64,000 nucleotides of DNA from Psychromarinibacter halotolerans (GCF_029168315.1 NZ_JARGYD010000006.1:124001-188000), one strand, 5' to 3'; positions 34,541-43,381 are shown, counted from the stretch's first letter. Numbers and translations are program-made. The notes: a model not told the origin generated them from the letters alone.

Positions 34541-35875
34541 ATGATCACAGCTGAAGAGAACGTCGACCTCTGCGCCGTCGGCAAAGGAACCCTGATGGGA
34601 GAGTTCTTCCGCCAGTTCTGGACCCCGGTCTGCCTGTCGTCCGAGCTTGTCGCCGACGGCGACCCGGTGCGCCTGATGATCCTCGGCGAAAAGCTGATTG
34701 GCTTCCGCGACACCGAGGGCCGCGTAGGTGTCATGGATCACCGCTGCCCGCACCGCTGCGCGTCGCTGTTCTTCGGCCGGAACGAGAAGGGCGGCATCCG
34801 CTGCGCCTATCACGGCTGGAAGTTCGACGTGACCGGCAAATGTCTCGATCAGCCGAACCTTGAGGATAAGAACAAGTACCCGGCGGGGACCCCGGCCTAT
34901 GCCTACAAGACCTGCGAATCCGGTGGCATCGTCTTCGCCTACTTCGGCGAGCGTCAGGACAACCCGCCCCCGCTGCCTGAGATCGACGCGATCATGGGCG
35001 AGGGCGACGACCGCAACATCGCGCTGACCCATCGCGACTGTAACTACATGCAGGCGCTGGAAGGCGACATCGACACCTCGCACCTTGGCTTCCTGCACGT
35101 GGGCGGCATCGACGGCGAAAAGCTCGACCTGTCCGATCCCGAGGTGTTCACGGTCACCGAGAAGTCGCCCAAGATCAACGTGACCACGACCAACTTCGGC
35201 ACCATGTACTCGGCGCAGCGTGACGCGATGGAGGGCCACGAGCACCAGCGTTATGCCTGCTATCTGTACCCGTTCTGGGTCACGTATCCGGGTGGCGGCG
35301 GGCTTGCGGCCAGCAAGACCGTCAACGCGTGGGTGCCCATCGACGACGACTCGACGATGATCTTCAATATCGACCTGTCGCGGGCCGAGGGCGGCGGCAA
35401 GAAAAAGCTGAAATACGCCGACGGCACCCCGGTCGGCGGTCTAGAGCGCCCGCTGGAATATCTGCCCACCACGACCGACTGGAAGGGCCGCTGGCGTCCG
35501 GTCAAGGATGCCAGCAACGACTATGACATCGACCGCGAGTGGCAGCGTAACGGCGACAGCTACACCGGCATCGTCGGCGTTCCGCTGCAGGATCAGGCGA
35601 TCCAGGAAAGCATGGGCCACGTGGTCGACCGCACGATGGAACACCTCGCCGCGTCGGACCGAATGGTCATTCTGACCCGTCGCGTGATGCTGGACGCCGC
35701 GCTGGACTGGCGCGACAGCAAGAAGCTGCCCGACTTCGTGGATCACCCGGAATACGCCCAGAACGCCCGTGGCGGCGACATAATCGTGCCGAAGGGCACC
35801 GACTGGCTGGACGGCTACGAAGAGAAGATGGCCGAAGCCAAGGGCTACAAGCCGAACCTCTCGGCGGCCGAGTAA
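34541..35875 (+). CDS. Rieske non-heme iron oxygenase, phthalate 4,5-dioxygenase-type large subunit
   Basis: A 444-residue oxygenase subunit. The Rieske 2Fe-2S motif C-x-H-x(16-17)-C-x-x-H is seen as DHRCPHRCASLFFGRNEKGG followed by IRCAYHGWKFD, near residues 67-90. The mononuclear Fe site is EGDIDTSHLGFLHVGG near 180-195 (bridging Asp plus two His). The opening (LCAVGKGTLMGEFFRQFWTP) and the RNEKGG spacing are characteristic of the phthalate dioxygenase group of single-component oxygenases working with a separate reductase. This group also includes demethylases and ring hydroxylases. The reductase gene starts three bases after its stop. Substrate not deducible. Confidence 0.92.
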   Translation: MITAEENVDLCAVGKGTLMGEFFRQFWTPVCLSSELVADGDPVRLMILGEKLIGFRDTEGRVGVMDHRCPHRCASLFFGRNEKGGIRCAYHGWKFDVTGKCLDQPNLEDKNKYPAGTPAYAYKTCESGGIVFAYFGERQDNPPPLPEIDAIMGEGDDRNIALTHRDCNYMQALEGDIDTSHLGFLHVGGIDGEKLDLSDPEVFTVTEKSPKINVTTTNFGTMYSAQRDAMEGHEHQRYACYLYPFWVTYPGGGGLAASKTVNAWVPIDDDSTMIFNIDLSRAEGGGKKKLKYADGTPVGGLERPLEYLPTTTDWKGRWRPVKDASNDYDIDREWQRNGDSYTGIVGVPLQDQAIQESMGHVVDRTMEHLAASDRMVILTRRVMLDAALDWRDSKKLPDFVDHPEYAQNARGGDIIVPKGTDWLDGYEEKMAEAKGYKPNLSAAE

Positions 35876-35878
35876 GGC

Positions 35879-36877
35879 ATGACCATGCAGGAAACCATCC
35901 GTGCCGGCGCGACAGCGCCGGCACAGGACACCGGCCCACTGACGTTGCGCGTCACCGCGATCCGCTATCTCGCCGAGACGATACGAGAGATCGAACTTCG
36001 CCGCCCGGACAGTGGCCGCCTCGATGGGGTCGAGGCCGGAGCCCATATCGACCTCGGGCTGCCGGGGGACCTGTCGAACAGCTACTCGCTGGTCAATGCG
36101 CCCGGCGACGACGACCGCTTTCTTGTGGCGGTCAACCGCGATCCCGCCAGCCGTGGCGGATCGGCCTTCCTTGTCGAGGACCTTCGCGTCGGTGCGACGT
36201 TGCAGGTCTCGGCTCCGCTGAACACCTTCCCGCTGACCGACGCCCCGCGCTTTGTCTTCTTCGCGGGAGGCATCGGCATCACGCCGATCCTATCGATGAT
36301 CCGCGCCTGCGCCGCGCGCGGTGTCCCGTGGGAGTTGCACTATGCCTTCCGGGCCGAGGCGCTGGCAGCCTACCTGCCAGAGCTTCGCGCGCTGGCCGCC
36401 GGCTCGAACGGGGGGCTGCATCTGCATGACGATGCGTTGACCGGCACCGTCATGGACATCGCCCCGCGCGTGACAGACGCCGCGCCCGACGCGCATCTCT
36501 ACTGCTGCGGCCCCGAGCCGATGATCGCGGCTTTCACCGACGCGTCCAAGGGCAGGGACCCCGATGCGGTCCACGTCGAGCACTTCAAGAACGAGTTCGA
36601 AGCCTCGACCGAAAGCTTCACCGTGGTGCTCAAGCGCCGGGGGCAGGAGTTCGAGGTCCCGGCCGGGCGCACGATCATGGAAGTCCTGACAGAGAACGGC
36701 ATCCGCGTCGCTTATTCCTGCCGCTCCGGTGTGTGCGGCACCTGCGAGACGCGGGTTGTCGAAGGCGAGCCGGACCACAAGGACAACATCCTTAGCGATC
36801 GCGAGCGCGCCTCGAACAAGGTCATGCTGATCTGCTGCTCTGGAAGCAAGTCCGGACGCCTCGTCCTCGATCTCTGA
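35879..36877 (+). CDS. phthalate dioxygenase reductase-type FMN/2Fe-2S reductase
   Basis: A 332-residue electron-transfer protein. An N-terminal FMN-binding barrel with NSYSLVNAPGDDDRFLVAVN near residue 62-80; an NAD(P) domain with FFAGGIGITPILSMI near 125 and YCCGPEPMIAAF near 204; and a C-terminal plant-type 2Fe-2S domain with YSCRSGVCGTCETRVVEG near 280 and a distal Cys near CCSGS. The order FMN-NAD-FeS is that of phthalate dioxygenase and vanillate demethylase reductases. It passes electrons from NAD(P)H to the upstream Rieske oxygenase. ATG 35879 lies three bases after the oxygenase stop. Confidence 0.93.
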   Translation: MTMQETIRAGATAPAQDTGPLTLRVTAIRYLAETIREIELRRPDSGRLDGVEAGAHIDLGLPGDLSNSYSLVNAPGDDDRFLVAVNRDPASRGGSAFLVEDLRVGATLQVSAPLNTFPLTDAPRFVFFAGGIGITPILSMIRACAARGVPWELHYAFRAEALAAYLPELRALAAGSNGGLHLHDDALTGTVMDIAPRVTDAAPDAHLYCCGPEPMIAAFTDASKGRDPDAVHVEHFKNEFEASTESFTVVLKRRGQEFEVPAGRTIMEVLTENGIRVAYSCRSGVCGTCETRVVEGEPDHKDNILSDRERASNKVMLICCSGSKSGRLVLDL

Positions 36878-36931
36878 ACCTTGGGCCGGGTTCCACACGC
36901 TCGCCCCTTGAAACCCTAAGGTTCCGAGACA

Positions 36932-36979
36932 CCCCGCCCCAGTTCGATGGGTCGACGTCATCGGACTGGGCGGGGCTTT
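36932..36979 (+). terminator. terminator after the Rieske operon
   Basis: Long imperfect stem: CCCCGCCC-AGT-CGATG (36932-36949) pairs with CATCG-ACT-GGGCGGGG (36959-36975), followed by CTTTC. It lies 55 bases after the reductase stop. Confidence 0.75.
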
Positions 36980-37022
36980 CGGTTGGTGATGCGCTCTGCT
37001 CTTTCCAAGCAAACCAAGGCCC

Positions 37023-38411
37023 TTAGGTGCCGCACTCGGGATATCCCTGAATGTCCAGTTCGAACGCGATCGCGACGTCGTTAACGTAAAGGAAATGCCA
37101 TCCCGGCTTGGCGTCGGGCCAGATGTTGAGGTCAAATCGCAGCCCGACCGCGCCGCCGCTGGGAAAGCAGCCTTCGTGGCCGTCGTAGACTTCACCCGTT
37201 TCGGCCCAGTCCGCGCACATGTACCAGACCCGGTCGATCTCGATATCGCTATCGGCAGGAATCCAGTACCGCTGAACACCCCAAAGCTGATCGCCCAGCA
37301 CGCGCAGCGTCGCGTCCGGTCGGTTTCCGCGCATCGTGTGGGTTGGGTCGACGTAGTCGGTGATGACCGAAACCGCTTGGCCAAGTGGGATCACGCGCTC
37401 GTCGCTGCCGGCAGCCGCGGTGATGGTGCTGGGCACGCGCGTCCAAACCTCGCGTCCGCCTTCGTCGCCATAGTTCCATTGACCGACGATGGTGTCGTCC
37501 GAGGCGACGCCCTTCGAGGTGCCGCCCCAATGGCCAAGCACTTGGTAGTAGTATTGCGCGCTGAACCGGCGGCCTGGCCCGACGGTGGCTTCGCTTTCGA
37601 ACAGCGTGAGTTCGGGGATATACATGTCGATCAGCCATGGTGCGCTCGGGTCTCTGGTGAACGCGTACCAACAGCCGTCGCCGCCGGGGACGCAGGACCA
37701 GTTGCCGCCCTTGCTCAGCGTTGCGAAGGCAGAGGATATCGGCGCGTCCTCCCAAGTGATGCGCCAGTTGCCCTCTAGATCCAGATTGGGCCCCGTGTCG
37801 GTGCTGGCGAAATGCGCCCGCACGACCTCGGGGGGCAGCGGGGGATGGGGGGCGATTGTCTGATCCCGGATGCAGCCTGCGAAGCTGACGGAACCCGAGA
37901 GTTCCGTTTGACCCATGGCCCAACCAGCAAAGGCAAGCGCCATGGCTGGCGCGTCCGAAGGGTCGCCGAATCCCGAGAAGGATAGCGGACCCTGCACGCG
38001 CGCCGTATCTGCGCCCCATCCAGCGAAAGCGAGCGGGGTCTCGAGTGTCGGCGCATCCTTGGCCCAGCCCGAAAACGTCAGCTTTGGCTTGGGGGGCTCT
38101 TGGGTCTTGGCCCAGCCCGAGAAAGACAAATCACCGTCGATGGCGGGGTCCGGACCTCCGAACCCCGTGAAGGCAAGGGGGGCCGGCCGTACCACCGTTT
38201 CGGCCCCCCAGCCTTCAAACGCGACCGCCCCGCGGATGTACGTGCCTCGGTCGTTGCCCCAGCCGGAAAAACCGAGTGTTGCGCGGACCCGCGTGTTCTC
38301 GTCCGCATGCGATATGCCCACGGACCCGACCAGCGACGCGAGCAGAACGCAAAACCCGGCGCGTGCCTGCCTCAGGCTGGCAAGGCTCGATATCGGCGCG
38401 CTAGAAGTCAC
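37023..38411 (-). CDS. secreted protein with nine 16-residue [L/V]xFxG[W/F] repeats
   Basis: I do not recognise this family. From the GTG at 38411 (463 residues) the protein has a signal peptide (LASLRQARAGFCVLLASLVG, cleavage near SHADEN). Then nine repeats (residues 46-190) with cores such as LGFSGWG, VAFEGWG, LSFSGWA and LAFAGWA, spaced 17 then seven times exactly 16 residues. A C-terminal globular domain (about 200-463) follows, rich in Trp/Tyr with several Cys (NWSCVPGGDGCWYAF, WYMCADWAE, GCFPSGG, YPECGT). GTG 38411 is preferred over the upstream ATG at 38522, because the latter lies inside the preceding gene and delays the signal peptide. The gene overlaps the upstream gene by 11 bases. 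Confidence 0.7.
   Translation of the reverse strand: MTSSAPISSLASLRQARAGFCVLLASLVGSVGISHADENTRVRATLGFSGWGNDRGTYIRGAVAFEGWGAETVVRPAPLAFTGFGGPDPAIDGDLSFSGWAKTQEPPKPKLTFSGWAKDAPTLETPLAFAGWGADTARVQGPLSFSGFGDPSDAPAMALAFAGWAMGQTELSGSVSFAGCIRDQTIAPHPPLPPEVVRAHFASTDTGPNLDLEGNWRITWEDAPISSAFATLSKGGNWSCVPGGDGCWYAFTRDPSAPWLIDMYIPELTLFESEATVGPGRRFSAQYYYQVLGHWGGTSKGVASDDTIVGQWNYGDEGGREVWTRVPSTITAAAGSDERVIPLGQAVSVITDYVDPTHTMRGNRPDATLRVLGDQLWGVQRYWIPADSDIEIDRVWYMCADWAETGEVYDGHEGCFPSGGAVGLRFDLNIWPDAKPGWHFLYVNDVAIAFELDIQGYPECGT
37842..38276 (-). repeat. nine tandem 48-bp coding repeats ([L/V]xFxG[W/F])
   Basis: Coding repeat region inside the secreted protein. Repeats start at (GTG numbering) residues 46, 63, 79, 95, 111, 127, 143, 159 and 175. 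Consensus [L/V]-x-F-x-G-[W/F]-[G/A]-x-x followed by seven variable residues. DNA identity between units is modest, so the pattern is kept at protein level. Confidence 0.85.
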
Positions 38412-39036
38412 GTTCGAAAGTGAACACGGCAGTCTCGGGGCTGGTGCCGGGCCGAATGCAGTTGAACAACCGCGTGGGCGTGGAGGCCATGCATTCTTCA
38501 GGCAAACTGCCGTAGAACTCATCCGAGACCATTTCGATCATTTCTGCCTCGGATATGCCCGAGGTCTCGGATTCGTGGAACAGCTCCAGATGGCAGGCGC
38601 CCGTGCTCCATTCCTCGATCCGCGAGGGCGAGTGAACTGGGCCAAGCGTCAATTCGACGGTTTCGTCAATCTGCCGTGTGCCGCCGTTTCCGAAAACGCG
38701 GTCGAGACGCCGAAATTCGGTATAGGGGATTTTCTCGAACATGGCCTCTTCGATCGGGCGCCCGCCCACGTCGAACATCCCGCCGTGCAGGACAACCATC
38801 GCCTCGCCTACCACCTCGTGGTCGCCAGAACTGCCGTTGGAACTGAAAAACGAAACCACCTCGCACCTGACCGCTACCGCCCCGACCGTGGTTTCCAGAT
38901 GAGAGATGTTCGCGTCCACCGAGACATTCAGGAAGTCGTTGAAAACAGGTGGCGCAGAGCTGTCCTGCGCGTGGCCCACGGCAGGCATAGCGACGATCAG
39001 CGAGACGATTGCAGGCAGGCTCCGGAGGGATTTCAT
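38401..39036 (-). CDS. hypothetical secreted protein
   Basis: A 211-residue protein with a clear signal peptide (MKSLRSLPAIVSLIVAMPAV, cleavage after GHA). No family recognised. The mature part is acidic and contains four cysteines (VRCEVVSFF, GACHLELFH, PEECMAS, FNCIRPG), which could form two disulfides. It precedes and overlaps the repeat protein by 11 bases, so the two are likely translated together and exported together. Neither gene's control region carries the TGGYATRCCA palindrome, so the pair may be an insertion within the catabolic cluster. Confidence 0.75.
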   Translation of the reverse strand: MKSLRSLPAIVSLIVAMPAVGHAQDSSAPPVFNDFLNVSVDANISHLETTVGAVAVRCEVVSFFSSNGSSGDHEVVGEAMVVLHGGMFDVGGRPIEEAMFEKIPYTEFRRLDRVFGNGGTRQIDETVELTLGPVHSPSRIEEWSTGACHLELFHESETSGISEAEMIEMVSDEFYGSLPEECMASTPTRLFNCIRPGTSPETAVFTFERDF

Positions 39037-39241
39037 GCGTGTCTCCTTGGCTGGATGCCAAGAACACTAGGAAAGCGTCGCCCTTGTGTAAAAGAAATTC
39101 AGGCATTTGCCCAAGCATCGCTGCGCCGAAGGACGAAGGCTGGATTGCAATGATCTGCCAAGACGGGACGCTAGGCCGCAAGGATTGCGAGCCTCGGTTT
39201 GGGGACTTGCCCCGTTCCCGACCAGCTCATTCGCGCCGCAC

Positions 39242-39270
39242 AAAAAAGGCCGGGCGGTCGTCGCCCGGCC
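39242..39270 (-). terminator. rho-independent terminator of the SsuABC-type operon
   Basis: On the minus strand, stem GGCCGGGCG / CGCCCGGCC (39248-39270) followed by six T (39242-39247), 33 bases after the permease stop. Confidence 0.93.
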
Positions 39271-39302
39271 TGATGCGTTGGCCTCACGTTCTACAGAAAG
39301 GC

Positions 39303-40133
39303 TTACGCCTCGCTCGAGACGTCCGACTTGTTGCGCCACGGGATCGCGAAGCGTTCCACCATCTCGAGGGTGAAGAAAAAGCACATCCCGATCAGCGCGA
39401 TGCAGATGATCGCAGCGAACTGGCGGGCGACATCGAAATTGGATCCGGCAATCAGGATCAGATAGCCCAGACCCTTGTCCGCCCCAATGAACTCGGCGAC
39501 GATTGCGCCGATCACCGACAGCGCCGTGGCCAGCTTCAGCCCCGCGAAGATCGAGGGCAGCGCGTGGGGCAGGCGGAACTTCCAGAACGTCTGCCAAGCG
39601 CTCGCGCCCATCGAGCGGGCAAGATGGATCATCTCGTCCGACGCAGACCGCAGGCCCATCACCGAGTTGATGACGATGGGGAAGAACGACAGCAGGATCA
39701 CGATGACGATCTTCGGCGTCATGCCATAGCCGAACCAAGTCAGAAGCAGCGGCGCGATGGCGACCTTGGGGATCGTCTGGCTGGCGACGATCAGCGGATA
39801 AACGCCCTTCTGGATGAACTTGGAATAGACGATGGCCACCGCCAGCGGCACACCGATCAACACGGCGCAGGTAAAGCCGAAGACGACCTCGAACATCGTC
39901 ACCAGTGCGTTCGGGAACAGCCGGTGCCCGTAGGCCCGGAACTCCTGTGCGATGGCCGAGGGGGCGGGCAGGATGAAGGCCGGTACGTTCGCCAGCCGCA
40001 CATAGGCTTCCCAGAACAGAAGAAGCCCGATCAGCGTCCAGACGGCCAGCGGCACGCCATTCAGCACTTTCAGGACGGGCGCAAGGGCGCGTGCGCCGTC
40101 CTGCTGCGGTTCGGTTGCGGATGCCATAGCCAT
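39303..40133 (-). CDS. ABC transporter permease, SsuC/TauC/nitrate-type
   Basis: A 276-residue permease with six hydrophobic segments and the EAA-type loop ARSMGASAWQTFWKFRLPHA near residue 178-200. The FWEAYVRLANVPAFILPAPS opening is typical of the nitrate/sulfonate/taurine permease family. Last gene of the operon; its ATG abuts the ATPase stop. Confidence 0.92.
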   Translation of the reverse strand: MAMASATEPQQDGARALAPVLKVLNGVPLAVWTLIGLLLFWEAYVRLANVPAFILPAPSAIAQEFRAYGHRLFPNALVTMFEVVFGFTCAVLIGVPLAVAIVYSKFIQKGVYPLIVASQTIPKVAIAPLLLTWFGYGMTPKIVIVILLSFFPIVINSVMGLRSASDEMIHLARSMGASAWQTFWKFRLPHALPSIFAGLKLATALSVIGAIVAEFIGADKGLGYLILIAGSNFDVARQFAAIICIALIGMCFFFTLEMVERFAIPWRNKSDVSSEA

Positions 40134-40973
40134 TTATTCCTCCCGGAAGACGCCGAGGCTTTTGAAGATGCCGGTCAGCTCGTGGACGTATTGGATGAAC
40201 TTGGGATCCTCGCGCATGGCGAGGCGGCGGGGTCGGGGCAGATCGATGTTCACGATACGCTCGACCCGGCCCGGGCGGGGCGTCATCACGACCACGCGGT
40301 CGCTGAGGAAGATCGCCTCGGGGATCGAGTGGGTGATGAAGAAGACCGTCATGTCGTCGTCGCGGCACAGCTTCAGCAGATCCAGCTGCAACTGGTCCCG
40401 CGTCATCGCGTCCAGCGCGCCGAAGGGCTCGTCCATAAGCATCAGTGGCGGCTTGTGCAGCAGGGCCCGGCAGATCGAGACCCGCTGGCGCATGCCGCCT
40501 GACAGCTCGCTGGGATAGGCGTCGTGGAAGTCGTCCAGCGACACCATCGACAGCAGGTCCATCGCGCGTGCTTCCGCCTCGGCCTTGTCCGTCTTGCGGA
40601 TCTCGGCCTGGATCATCACGTTCTCCAGCGCCGACCGCCAGTCCAGAAGCACATCCTTCTGGAACACGATGCCCGCGTCGGGGTTGGGGCCGTTGATCTC
40701 TTTGTCGTCTACGGTGATCTGACCGGAACTGGCCGGAAGCAGACCCGACAGCAGCATCATCAGGGTGGACTTGCCGCACCCGGACGGACCGAGGATCGAT
40801 ACGAATTCGCCCCGGCGGATGTCGAGGTCGACGGGCTCAAGCGCCTGTACCCGGCCCTTGCGACCGTTGAACACCTTGGTGACGCCCTTGATCGAGACGT
40901 GCGCGGGGCCCGTGGATGTCAGGGTCTCGGTGGCGGGAGTGGACAGACTGTCTGGCGATAGGGGTGCGTTCAT
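40134..40973 (-). CDS. ABC transporter ATP-binding protein, SsuB/TauB type
   Basis: A 279-residue ATPase. Walker A GPSGCGKST near residue 60, Q-loop IVFQKDVLLDWRSALENV, signature ELSGGMRQRVSICRAL near 155, Walker B LMLMDEPFGALDAM near 175, H-loop FFITHSIPEA near 208. Complete, unlike the truncated homologue at 47755. It serves the permease encoded downstream and the receptor at 41926. Confidence 0.93.
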   Translation of the reverse strand: MNAPLSPDSLSTPATETLTSTGPAHVSIKGVTKVFNGRKGRVQALEPVDLDIRRGEFVSILGPSGCGKSTLMMLLSGLLPASSGQITVDDKEINGPNPDAGIVFQKDVLLDWRSALENVMIQAEIRKTDKAEAEARAMDLLSMVSLDDFHDAYPSELSGGMRQRVSICRALLHKPPLMLMDEPFGALDAMTRDQLQLDLLKLCRDDDMTVFFITHSIPEAIFLSDRVVVMTPRPGRVERIVNIDLPRPRRLAMREDPKFIQYVHELTGIFKSLGVFREE

Positions 40974-41057
40974 TGCTGGTTGTCCGGGCCCATGGGACCG
41001 CTCCTTGGTGTCAGGGGTGGCGTCCGGCGGGCGGGCGCCATTCGTGTGCGAGCGCGG

Positions 41058-41870
41058 TCAGACCGCGCGGATCATTCCTCCGTCGATGCGGATCGTGCTG
41101 CCGGTGACGTAAGAGGCAGGCCCCGAAGCCAGAAAGGCCGCGACCCCGCCGAATTCTTCCGGGCTGCCGTAGCGCCCCGCCGGGATCGTCGCGGCGGATG
41201 CCGCCTGCACGTCCGCAAGCGGTTTGCCGGTTTTCGCCGCCGCGCCGGTGTCGATCGAGATCACGCGGTCGGTCAGAATGCGGCCGGGCGCGAGGATGTT
41301 CACCGTCACGCCATCCCCCGCCACTTCACCTGCAAGGCTTTTCATGAAACCCACCAGCGACGACCGGAACGCGTTCGACACCGGCAGATGCGGGATCGGC
41401 TGGACGACACCGGACGAGGCGATGGTGAGAATGCGACCCCAGCCCTTCGCGCGCATGGGTTCCAGCAGGTCCAGTGTCAGCGTCACCAGCGGGGTGACCA
41501 TCTTCGCATAGTGCTCTTGCATCACCATTGGATCGACCGAGGTGGGCAGGCCGGGCGGTGGACCGCCGGAATTGTTGACGAGGATATCGACATGCCCCGT
41601 AGGTTCGCGCGCTGCCGCCGCCAATGTCGCAGGCGCTGTCGTGTCGCCAAGGTCGGCCACCACGATATTGGCCCGATCCGCCTCATCGGCGGGCAATTCG
41701 CCCAGCAGCGCGGCAAGCTTTGCTTCGTCGCGACCGGCGAGGGTAACACCGGCGCCTTCGGCCAGAAGGGCGAGGGCGGTGGCTTTGCCAAGCCCCCCGG
41801 TGGCGCCGAGAACAAGCGCGTGGCGGTCTTTCAGTCCGAGATCCAAGGCGGCCTCTGTCGTTGCTTGCAC
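41058..41870 (-). CDS. SDR-family oxidoreductase with altered active site
   Basis: A 270-residue short-chain dehydrogenase fold. Cofactor loop VLGATGGLGKATA near residue 20 (TGxxxGxG variant), NNSGG near 99, and catalytic-type SS at 152-153. The normal YxxxK is replaced by Ser165-x-x-x-Arg169 (LPVSNAFRSSLVGF), so the usual proton relay is missing. Some FabG-like family members share such SNxxR sequences and have unknown activity. It lies inside the SBP-SDR-ATPase-permease operon, which suggests a role on the imported compound. ATG 41870. Confidence 0.88.
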   Translation of the reverse strand: MQATTEAALDLGLKDRHALVLGATGGLGKATALALLAEGAGVTLAGRDEAKLAALLGELPADEADRANIVVADLGDTTAPATLAAAAREPTGHVDILVNNSGGPPPGLPTSVDPMVMQEHYAKMVTPLVTLTLDLLEPMRAKGWGRILTIASSGVVQPIPHLPVSNAFRSSLVGFMKSLAGEVAGDGVTVNILAPGRILTDRVISIDTGAAAKTGKPLADVQAASAATIPAGRYGSPEEFGGVAAFLASGPASYVTGSTIRIDGGMIRAV

Positions 41871-41925
41871 AAAGGGCCGTGGGGTAGGCGTGCCACCCCA
41901 CGGTTCGCGTCCGGAGATGAACCGG

Positions 41926-42927
41926 TCAGTTCATCGCCGTGGGGAGATAGGCGTCGGTGTAGATGTCGCCCGGGGTCAGACCCGGCTCCATGCCCGAGTA
42001 TTTCTCTAGCAGGTCGATGGTCAGCTCGATGTCTTCCAGCGCGACGGTGCCATAGGGCATGTCTTCGGTCGCGGCGGTGTGCTCGTACTTTTCCATAACG
42101 ACGATCTGCTCGAGGATCGCTTCGGGGTCCGCATCCGGTCGGTTCGCCATGATCGCGTCACGGGCGGCTTCCGGGTCGGCTTCGACATCGGCTTTCGCCT
42201 TGATGATCGCTTCAAGGAAGCCCGAGACCACATCGGGGTTCTCGGCAAGGAAGTCCTTCCGCACGATGACCGACGAGCCAAGGATGTTCACGCCGTAGTC
42301 GGCGAACAGCAGCGGCGGTTCAATCGGGTGCATCGCGGCCACCTTGTCGCCGTCCGGGTTGGCCCAGCCGTTGATGAAATCGACGTCGCCTTTCAGCAGC
42401 GCGACCCGGTCGTTACCGCCGTTGATGATGATCACTTCCACCTTCTCCAGGTCGATGCCGTTCGCTTCGGCGAAGGCCTTGATCATACCGTCCTCGAAAT
42501 TGCCCGCGTCGGTGCCAAGGCGCTTGCCCTCGATATCCTTCGGCGATGCGATGCCCGAGCCTTCCAGCGAGATGATCGAGGTCGGGTCTTTCTGGATCAG
42601 GCCCGCGACCGCGATGATGGTGTCCGCACCGGCCGCTTTCTGGGCCTGAGCCAGCGCGCCGAGACCGGCGATGCCGATGTCGAAGTCGCCGTTGCCGACG
42701 GCTTGGATCGTGCCGGTAGAGCCGTTGCCGTCGACGATCTCGACGTCGAGACCTTCCTCGGCGAAGTAGCCGCTTTCCTTGGCGACGAAGAACGGGGCGT
42801 CGACCCCGCCGGTCACCCATGCAAGGCGCAGGCTGACATCCGTTAGGTCTTGGGCGAAGGCGGGCGTCAGGCCCAGCCCTCCGGCAAGAGCGACGCCGGA
42901 AAGTGTGCGTAGCAGAAAGTGTTTCAT
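41926..42927 (-). CDS. ABC transporter substrate-binding protein, SsuA/NMT1-like
   Basis: A 333-residue periplasmic receptor with signal peptide (MKHFLLRTLSGVALAGGLGL, cleavage after AFA). The mature part has VSLRLAWVTGGVDAPFFVAK, then EGLDVEIVDGNGSTGTIQAV and DFDIGIAGLGALAQAQ, as in nitrate/sulfonate/pyrimidine-precursor receptors. The first gene of the importer operon; 68 bases upstream lies TGGTATGCCA. ATG 42927 chosen; the upstream in-frame extension lacks a signal. Ligand unknown. Confidence 0.92.
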   Translation of the reverse strand: MKHFLLRTLSGVALAGGLGLTPAFAQDLTDVSLRLAWVTGGVDAPFFVAKESGYFAEEGLDVEIVDGNGSTGTIQAVGNGDFDIGIAGLGALAQAQKAAGADTIIAVAGLIQKDPTSIISLEGSGIASPKDIEGKRLGTDAGNFEDGMIKAFAEANGIDLEKVEVIIINGGNDRVALLKGDVDFINGWANPDGDKVAAMHPIEPPLLFADYGVNILGSSVIVRKDFLAENPDVVSGFLEAIIKAKADVEADPEAARDAIMANRPDADPEAILEQIVVMEKYEHTAATEDMPYGTVALEDIELTIDLLEKYSGMEPGLTPGDIYTDAYLPTAMN

Positions 42928-42994
42928 TTGGCTGGCCTCTCGTTTGGCGCCCGGATGTAGGCGGTTTCTCATCGGTCTTGAGTTGGCATTCACA

Positions 42995-43004
42995 TGGTAT
43001 GCCA
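42995..43004. promoter_or_regulatory. GntR-type operator TGGTATGCCA
   Basis: Near-perfect 10-base palindrome, the same word as at 30986, 68 bases upstream of the receptor gene start (42927). Confidence 0.75.
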
Positions 43005-43328
43005 GCAATAAACACGTCACAAAGGAAACCGGGGCCGGTGCGTGAAGCGACGGGAGCGATGCGCGATTTGCCTTAAATTTCCGCGCTGCGAGGCGGCCAA
43101 TGTTCAAAATCGCTCGCAGCGGGAAAGGAATCGGGGCTGCGCGGAGGGCGGCTGAGCTTCACTGCCGCAGGAACCGAACGATCAGCCGATCTTGCGGTGA
43201 TGCTGGCGGTCGGTCCAGCGACACTCGCGGATCTCGACGCGTCCGGTGCTGCCGTGCAGCATTCACACCGCCCGGCTGTTTCGTTCAGAGTGTAAGGGGG
43301 GGGGCAGGGGCCGACCGATTGGCCGGTG

Positions 43329-43361
43329 TCGCGGGCGCGGCGCCGTGGCGCGCGCCCGCGA
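43329..43361 (-). terminator. GC-rich hairpin after nitrilase paralogue 2
   Basis: Perfect 11-bp stem TCGCGGGCGCG / CGCGCCCGCGA with an 11-base loop, 21 bases beyond the stop codon of the minus-strand nitrilase gene. No T tract. Confidence 0.55.
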
Positions 43362-43381
43362 GATGGGTTTTATCAGCGCGG

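Larger units (their letters stand above)
42928..43381. other. 454-base gap between importer operon and nitrilase paralogue 2
   Basis: It contains the operator at 42995-43004, a G9 homopolymer at 43296-43304 and an 11-bp hairpin at 43329-43361. No convincing gene was found in the remaining 250 bases on either strand. Confidence 0.6.

Noticed and set aside
17928..36877. Assigning the two catabolic blocks to phthalate degradation
   Set aside because: The Rieske oxygenase and decarboxylase-like proteins only belong to the same families. There is no dihydrodiol dehydrogenase or ring-cleavage gene of that pathway, and the amidase genes would be unexplained.
37842..38276. Regular repeats considered as a CRISPR array
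   Set aside because: The period lies in the protein (48-bp coding units with variable DNA), with no constant repeat/spacer structure and no cas genes.
38412..38522. ATG 38522 as start of the repeat protein
   Set aside because: It would place 37 extra residues inside the preceding gene and ahead of the signal peptide; the overlapping GTG at 38411 fits better.
43080..43290. Possible remnant gene in the gap before nitrilase paralogue 2
   Set aside because: A short minus-strand stretch looks protein-like (VEIRECRWTDRQ) but is too brief and matches nothing I can name.
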